Positions 60,204 through 64,000 of a stretch of 64,000 nucleotides of DNA are shown piece by piece. The notes under the pieces were generated by a model. The model ran no database searches and was not told the origin of the DNA. It saw only the letters and a program-made list of their open reading frames with translations. The position numbers and the translations under genes are program-made. The stretch's first letter is position 1. Every line of letters starts with the position of its first letter. Location of the stretch: positions 77,135,445-77,199,444 of the forward strand of contig OY744523.1 of the NCBI GenBank assembly GCA_963556195.1, read 5' to 3'. The stretch is from Sepiola atlantica (Eukaryota; Mollusca; Cephalopoda; Sepiida; Sepiolidae).

Positions 60204-60245
60204 CCATCAACGTTTCGTCTTTATTGAAAGACCTCCCCAGGATGA
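60204..60245 (-). ncRNA. hammerhead-like ribozyme motif, nearly complete
   Basis: Minus strand: stem I strand TCATC, then CTGGGGAG (consensus CTGATGAG, two changes), stem II GTCTTT/AAAGAC with loop CAAT, then GAAACGTT. The last block gives GAA, palindromic stem III ACGT and cleavage base T. It is followed by GATGG, which pairs with TCATC to close stem I. The whole secondary structure is present; only two core positions deviate. It lies 40-45 bp upstream of a TA tract on its own strand. Confidence 0.6.
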
Positions 60246-60664
60246 AGAAAGCAATGTAGAAAAATCATACAGAATATTAATTTCGATTTGTCAGAAAGTG
60301 TCCAGGCATCGTTGTTGATGTGAACAAGCAGATAGTGAAAAACATGATTTTGGTTGTAGCGTTATCAGTAGTGGCCTGTCTCCTTCAAAAGACGCGAGAT
60401 AAATGGGATTGATGCCTTTGACTTGTTAGTTTATGGCTATATTAGCTAGGCAGTTTTGGGGGGTAAAAATATGTCACAGCCAGGCTTGGCTGGTAGTAGA
60501 TATTGGGACCGGGGTGGGAAGTATAAATTTGCGTTCATTATAAACTGGGAGGGGGAAAGAGGAAAAAGAAAAGAAAAAAGAGAAAAGGAGGGGGAAGAGA
60601 AAATATAATAAGAAAGTAGAGATGTGGATAATTTTTTGGCTGATTTTTAAACGCAGAATATGAT
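60246..60664. other. unassigned, probably body of the hammerhead-bearing element
   Basis: Continues upstream (minus-strand sense) of the ribozyme motif. No coding frame; purine-rich at 60550-60610. The far boundary is not visible. Confidence 0.4.
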
Positions 60665-61090
60665 TGAAAATAAAAGTTTGGGCATAGAGAGAGAAGGGGG
60701 TATCATATTCATTAGTCTAAATATTTAAAAGGGTGTATTAATTTAATCCTATTTATTTTATTATTTTATTTGTGTCTAATTAATTAATTAATAAGGTTCC
60801 TGTTATATGTGCGAATATGAATCAAAACATTTAGGCATAAAGAGATAGGGTTATCATACCGATTAGTTTAAATATTCAAAACTGGGTGTATTAATTTATT
60901 TCTATTTATTTGATTACTCTATGTGTGCTTCATTAATTAATTAATAAATTTCTTGTAATATGTGAGAGTATGTTTAAAAATGGGTTCGAAATTATATAGC
61001 TCTTTAGTTTATTTATGTATAAATGTGTTTATTTATATTTATTTAGTTCACTATTTGTGCGTTATTAATTGATCCGTAATTATTTAGAAG
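60665..61090. repeat. tandem repeat of about 152 bp, two to three units
   Basis: TTTGGGCATA (60677) and TTTAGGCATA (60829) begin two clear units that share GTGTATTAATTTA and TTAATTAATTAATAA. A third, poorer unit follows to about 61090. Confidence 0.75.
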
Positions 61091-61346
61091 TCGTTATGAT
61101 TATACAAGTATGTGTATATGTAATATGTGAATTTAAATTACTGACGTAATTCTATGATTTTACGTAAATATTTTATTAAGATATCTAGATAAATAGCGAG
61201 TGCAAACACTGGCGAAGCAAATTGTTTTCCGTAATTTGTTATTGAAGATGTACACCAGTAATATATATAGAGAGAAATAAGGGGGACAGACGAAAATCTT
61301 TTATAGATAATAACCCTAGTGGTATTAGTAGTTATATATTGATATA

Positions 61347-61947
61347 CAGGCTGATTCATAAGTCACTTAGCTATCTAAAATGATTACCATATGAAGCACA
61401 AACATACTATGAACTTTTGATAATTGCTATCTTACTCTCTAATTACTGCTATTTGTTATTTTAAATTTGTTCGTTTATATATTTGTTTCCACATATATTT
61501 ATTTGTATTTATTTAAATTTGTGTAAATCATAATATGTGCTTTTTTTTCAGGCAGTATGTCATTTACAATTGAAGAGCGAATTTTTATTGTTATTCATAT
61601 GGCCAAATTTGATGAATCTCCCACACTTCTTGAAAGGCAATGGAAACGTGATGTGAACAGAATGCCTCCTTCGCACAAATCCATGCGCGAAATTTTTAAA
61701 AAATTCAAGAAAACTAGAAGCGTCCAAGATGCTCAAAATCCAGGTGCTCCGAAACGTAATGATGCAAAAGAAGAAGAAATCCAAACCTTGTTCGAAACAA
61801 AACCTTCAACATCAATTCGCCAGGCTGCTCAAGTGTTATCGACATCATATAGCTGCGTTCAACGAACCCTTCAAGCTGTTGGGCTTAAGCATTTTCATGC
61901 CCAAACATGTCAGAAATAAATAGCTAAGTGACTTATGAATCATCCTG
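61347..61947 (+). mobile_element. 601-bp TIR element encoding only a DNA-binding domain
   Basis: TIRs of 28 bp (61347-61374; inverse copy 61920-61947) differ at one base (CAGGCTG against CAGGATG). TA occurs on both sides (61345-61346, 61948-61949), as expected for Tc1/mariner-type insertion. The coding region at 61557-61919 ends next to the right TIR; no DDE catalytic domain is present. The same TIR family bounds the deletion derivative at 3079-3453. Confidence 0.88.
61557..61919 (+). CDS. transposase-like helix-turn-helix protein (DUF4817-like), no catalytic domain
   Basis: An intact 120-residue frame. Residues about 1-50 (MSFTIEERIFIVIHM, then KRDVNRMPPSH and MREIFKKFKKTRSVQD) resemble the N-terminal helix-turn-helix domain of Tc1/mariner-like transposon proteins annotated as DUF4817. 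Residues 60-110 (NPGAPKR; EIQTLFETKPSTSIRQAAQ; SCVQRTL) form a second helix-turn-helix with the TSIRQAA...S..TV.R pattern of paired-like transposase DNA-binding regions. Such domains bind element TIRs in the nucleus. The frame stops after HAQTCQK, just before the right TIR, so the D,D(E/D) nuclease is absent. A polypyrimidine stretch plus CAG (about 61538-61551) just before the ATG could act as a 3' splice site. It may be a repressor-like protein or simply a recent deletion copy. Confidence 0.7.
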   Translation: MSFTIEERIFIVIHMAKFDESPTLLERQWKRDVNRMPPSHKSMREIFKKFKKTRSVQDAQNPGAPKRNDAKEEEIQTLFETKPSTSIRQAAQVLSTSYSCVQRTLQAVGLKHFHAQTCQK

Positions 61948-64000
61948 TATGATGGCGTAGCAGTAACGATGATGTTCCGAATCGATTATAACGATATAAT
62001 TGTTTTTACTTTTCTTTTTTGTGAGAGATTGATGTTCTATTTTCGTTGACTCTCGATTATATTGCGACGAAAACTAGAAACATACGCGTGAAGTGGTCAT
62101 GAAACTGTGTGCTTCTCCGCAAACATAGAACGACAGTAATTAAAGGAAAGAAAAGTGCGAAATTAATCTTCACAGACGAAGTCGCAGTTTTGTAGACACT
62201 TAGCATAATTGGATGATTGCAAGCTTCAAACGTTTAAACGTAAATATTATCGAATGCAAGCGGACACGGGCACGAAAAAAAACAAACGGATTTCAAACGA
62301 ATTGAAGTTGGAACGCATGACTTATCTTCATATTCATGACAGAATTGGTTTCTTTTTACAAAATAATTTTATTACAAAATCTGTTTATTTCTAAAAGAAT
62401 ACTGTTCCTTCATAGCATAATAGTTTATTTAGAACAAAACGTGTTTCTTTATAACAAAATATCTTCCATCGTGACATCATTTGCTTTTATATGACATAAT
62501 ATATTTCTGTATAATGGAATACATTTATAACAGAATCTTTTTTATAAGACAATCTGTTTCTTTAAAACAAAATATAATCTAATACATTAAGTTTATTTGT
62601 AATAAAAGAGCAAGTTTCTTTATTTTCATAAGAAAGTAATGTGTTTTCCTCTGTTACGTTGACGATTATAGAATTCTAACCAAAAGTTTCACATGCGAAT
62701 TTGATTTGGCAGCCATTTAGGCCAATTCTTAATGCGTGTTTTCAGAAAATATGCGTTTTTCCGTTCAAATTCAACCATTTTTACATTTTATCCGGCTCGA
62801 CACTTCTTCCACACATGAATTTGGAGGAAATTTCACGCTACTACCAATGCCGACACCGTACACCAGGAAGTCTTTTTCATAGGGCAACTATTATTATTTC
62901 AAATCTGTTCACTCTTGCTGTTAACTGATTTACATTTTCTACCTAAATACGAACGCTAGCTTCACCTACATTTTATTCGGGGGGGGGGGGGGAGGGGGCG
63001 TCCTGATTAGCTACTCAAAAGACTCAGTTGACGGAACAACATATTAGCAAATTCACAGAATTACCTAATTGTTCGGTAACTTTATTCTTACTGTTAATGG
63101 TTGCTTATTCATTTATACCTTTTACGAACCATAGGATTCCCATAAGAATTAATAAATAATCCAGAGTCTAAATTTACTTTCTTTTTCTTTCTATAGCAGT
63201 GACGGCTTTCAGAGGTTTACAAATACCTTGCTGTAAAGTATCACTTCATTTCTTGCGTAAGTTATAATTTTTCATACTCGGAATAGCAGAATAACATTTT
63301 CGAACAGTAAGTAGCTGTTGCAGTCAATAATACAATTGCTCACCCAATGGTTGTTTCCATTTTTCAAACATAAACGTTCGTAATTTGTTTTGGTTTTTCA
63401 TTTTAATAAATAATCCCGCAAAAGACTAATTCCCTTAACAAAATTTTAACTTCAGGTCAAAGCACATTACATTCAAACGGATTAAAAACATTGCGTTGTA
63501 ACGTGCGATGTTTCACTAAAAGGAAACGACATTCTCGGAATACTGGAATTTATTCTCTAATTCGTGTATTCACATGCTATTACGTCTTTATTCTGGCGTC
63601 CGCTTAATAGTAGTCAGCATGTTGCCATGGTGACAATAAGAATTGCAATTTTTTTTCTTTTGAGTTTCGCTGACACAGCTTCTGACCTAAAAATACCTAC
63701 TGGCTACGGAACGTGCATTATTATCAATTTTCAAAATAGGCTAGAATTCAAGTAGTTCTTAGTATGCACGAAGTTCTTAATAGCTCACTTTTCTGGATTC
63801 TCGCAGGGTTGTTTCTCCTGGAATGTTCTTTGTATATTTCACAAAACCCTAGCGATTTTACGACTGATACTGTTTGAGTTTCAAAAAAAAAGTAAGAAGA
63901 AGACAGAAGCAAAATAATAATGTATACAGACACATACCCGTTGTTACGTTATGCAAGCGTTTTGAGCCTGACTTCGATTTAAAGTTAGCGATAGATAAGG
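61948..64000. other. unassigned sequence to the window end
   Basis: About 2 kb without a recognisable gene. Between 62345 and 62600 there is a loose 30-40 bp periodicity (TTTCTTTATAACAAAAT-like blocks). A G run of 14 plus AGGGGG lies at 62979-62998. Short frames at 62701-62928, 63564-63755 and 63748-63933 (minus) have no motif. Confidence 0.45.
62979..62998 (+). other. G-run, potential G-quadruplex
   Basis: Fourteen consecutive G followed by A and five more G. Confidence 0.8.

Noticed and set aside
61560..61784. 74-codon minus-strand frame opposite the DNA-binding ORF
   Set aside because: Antisense shadow; the plus-strand frame carries the helix-turn-helix patterns and sits correctly between the TIRs.

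Overview
The window looks like AT-rich, repeat-dominated intergenic DNA from an animal, most likely a coleoid cephalopod (octopus-like). The basis is the mix of very long (TA)n tracts, large tandem arrays, decayed RTE-type LINEs with (GAT)n tails, mariner/Tc1-like remnants, 5S-rRNA-derived SINEs and Penelope-type hammerhead motifs. The genus is an inference; no host gene is present to fix it. I find no convincing intact host protein-coding gene and no tRNA or full rRNA gene. The only intact reading frame I would defend is a 120-residue, transposase-type DNA-binding protein at 61557-61919 inside a short TIR element.

Layout. 1-16.5 kb: microsatellites; a head-to-head pair of hammerhead-like, (TA)n-tailed repeats (457-1143); an internally deleted Tc1/mariner-type element (3079-3453); a mariner transposase pseudogene (5163-5800); an inverted-repeat element (6208-6764); an RTE-like LINE 3' end (7329-8560); a solo LTR with 5-bp target duplication (9189-9403); a fragment of a retroelement endonuclease-like domain (about 9800-10000); a 79-bp array of exactly nine units (12711-13421); and a 5S-derived SINE (14094-14350). 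16.6-39.3 kb: a satellite field made of a 78-copy 82-bp array (16577-22970), an LTR-retrotransposon end (24340-25229), an old 73-bp array (25530-27718), an array of about 168 units of 44 bp (27941-35328), a 180-bp satellite (37515-38880) and short irregular repeats. 39.3-50.7 kb: mostly unassigned DNA with a mariner pseudogene (43901-44968), small foldbacks, a LINE tail (45936-46330), a TIR element with an intact-core hammerhead motif (47827-48392) and a second solo LTR (49060-49277). 50.7-57.2 kb: a 33-bp array of about 122 units directly abutting a decayed pseudogene of a multicopy protein family. 57-64 kb: a second 5S-SINE, a 132-bp-arm near-perfect foldback (59861-60139), another hammerhead motif, and the DNA-binding-domain TIR element.

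The six long arrays (33, 44, 73, 79, 82 and 180 bp) alone occupy about 22 kb, roughly a third of the window. The most interesting theme is a recurrent module of hammerhead-like ribozyme, then 40-250 bp, then an AT-rich microsatellite, always in that order. It is seen at five or more loci on both strands and fits non-autonomous Penelope-like or retrozyme-like retroelements. A second theme is array evolution. The 82-, 33- and 44-bp arrays all show higher-order block duplications that can be read from rare variant monomers.
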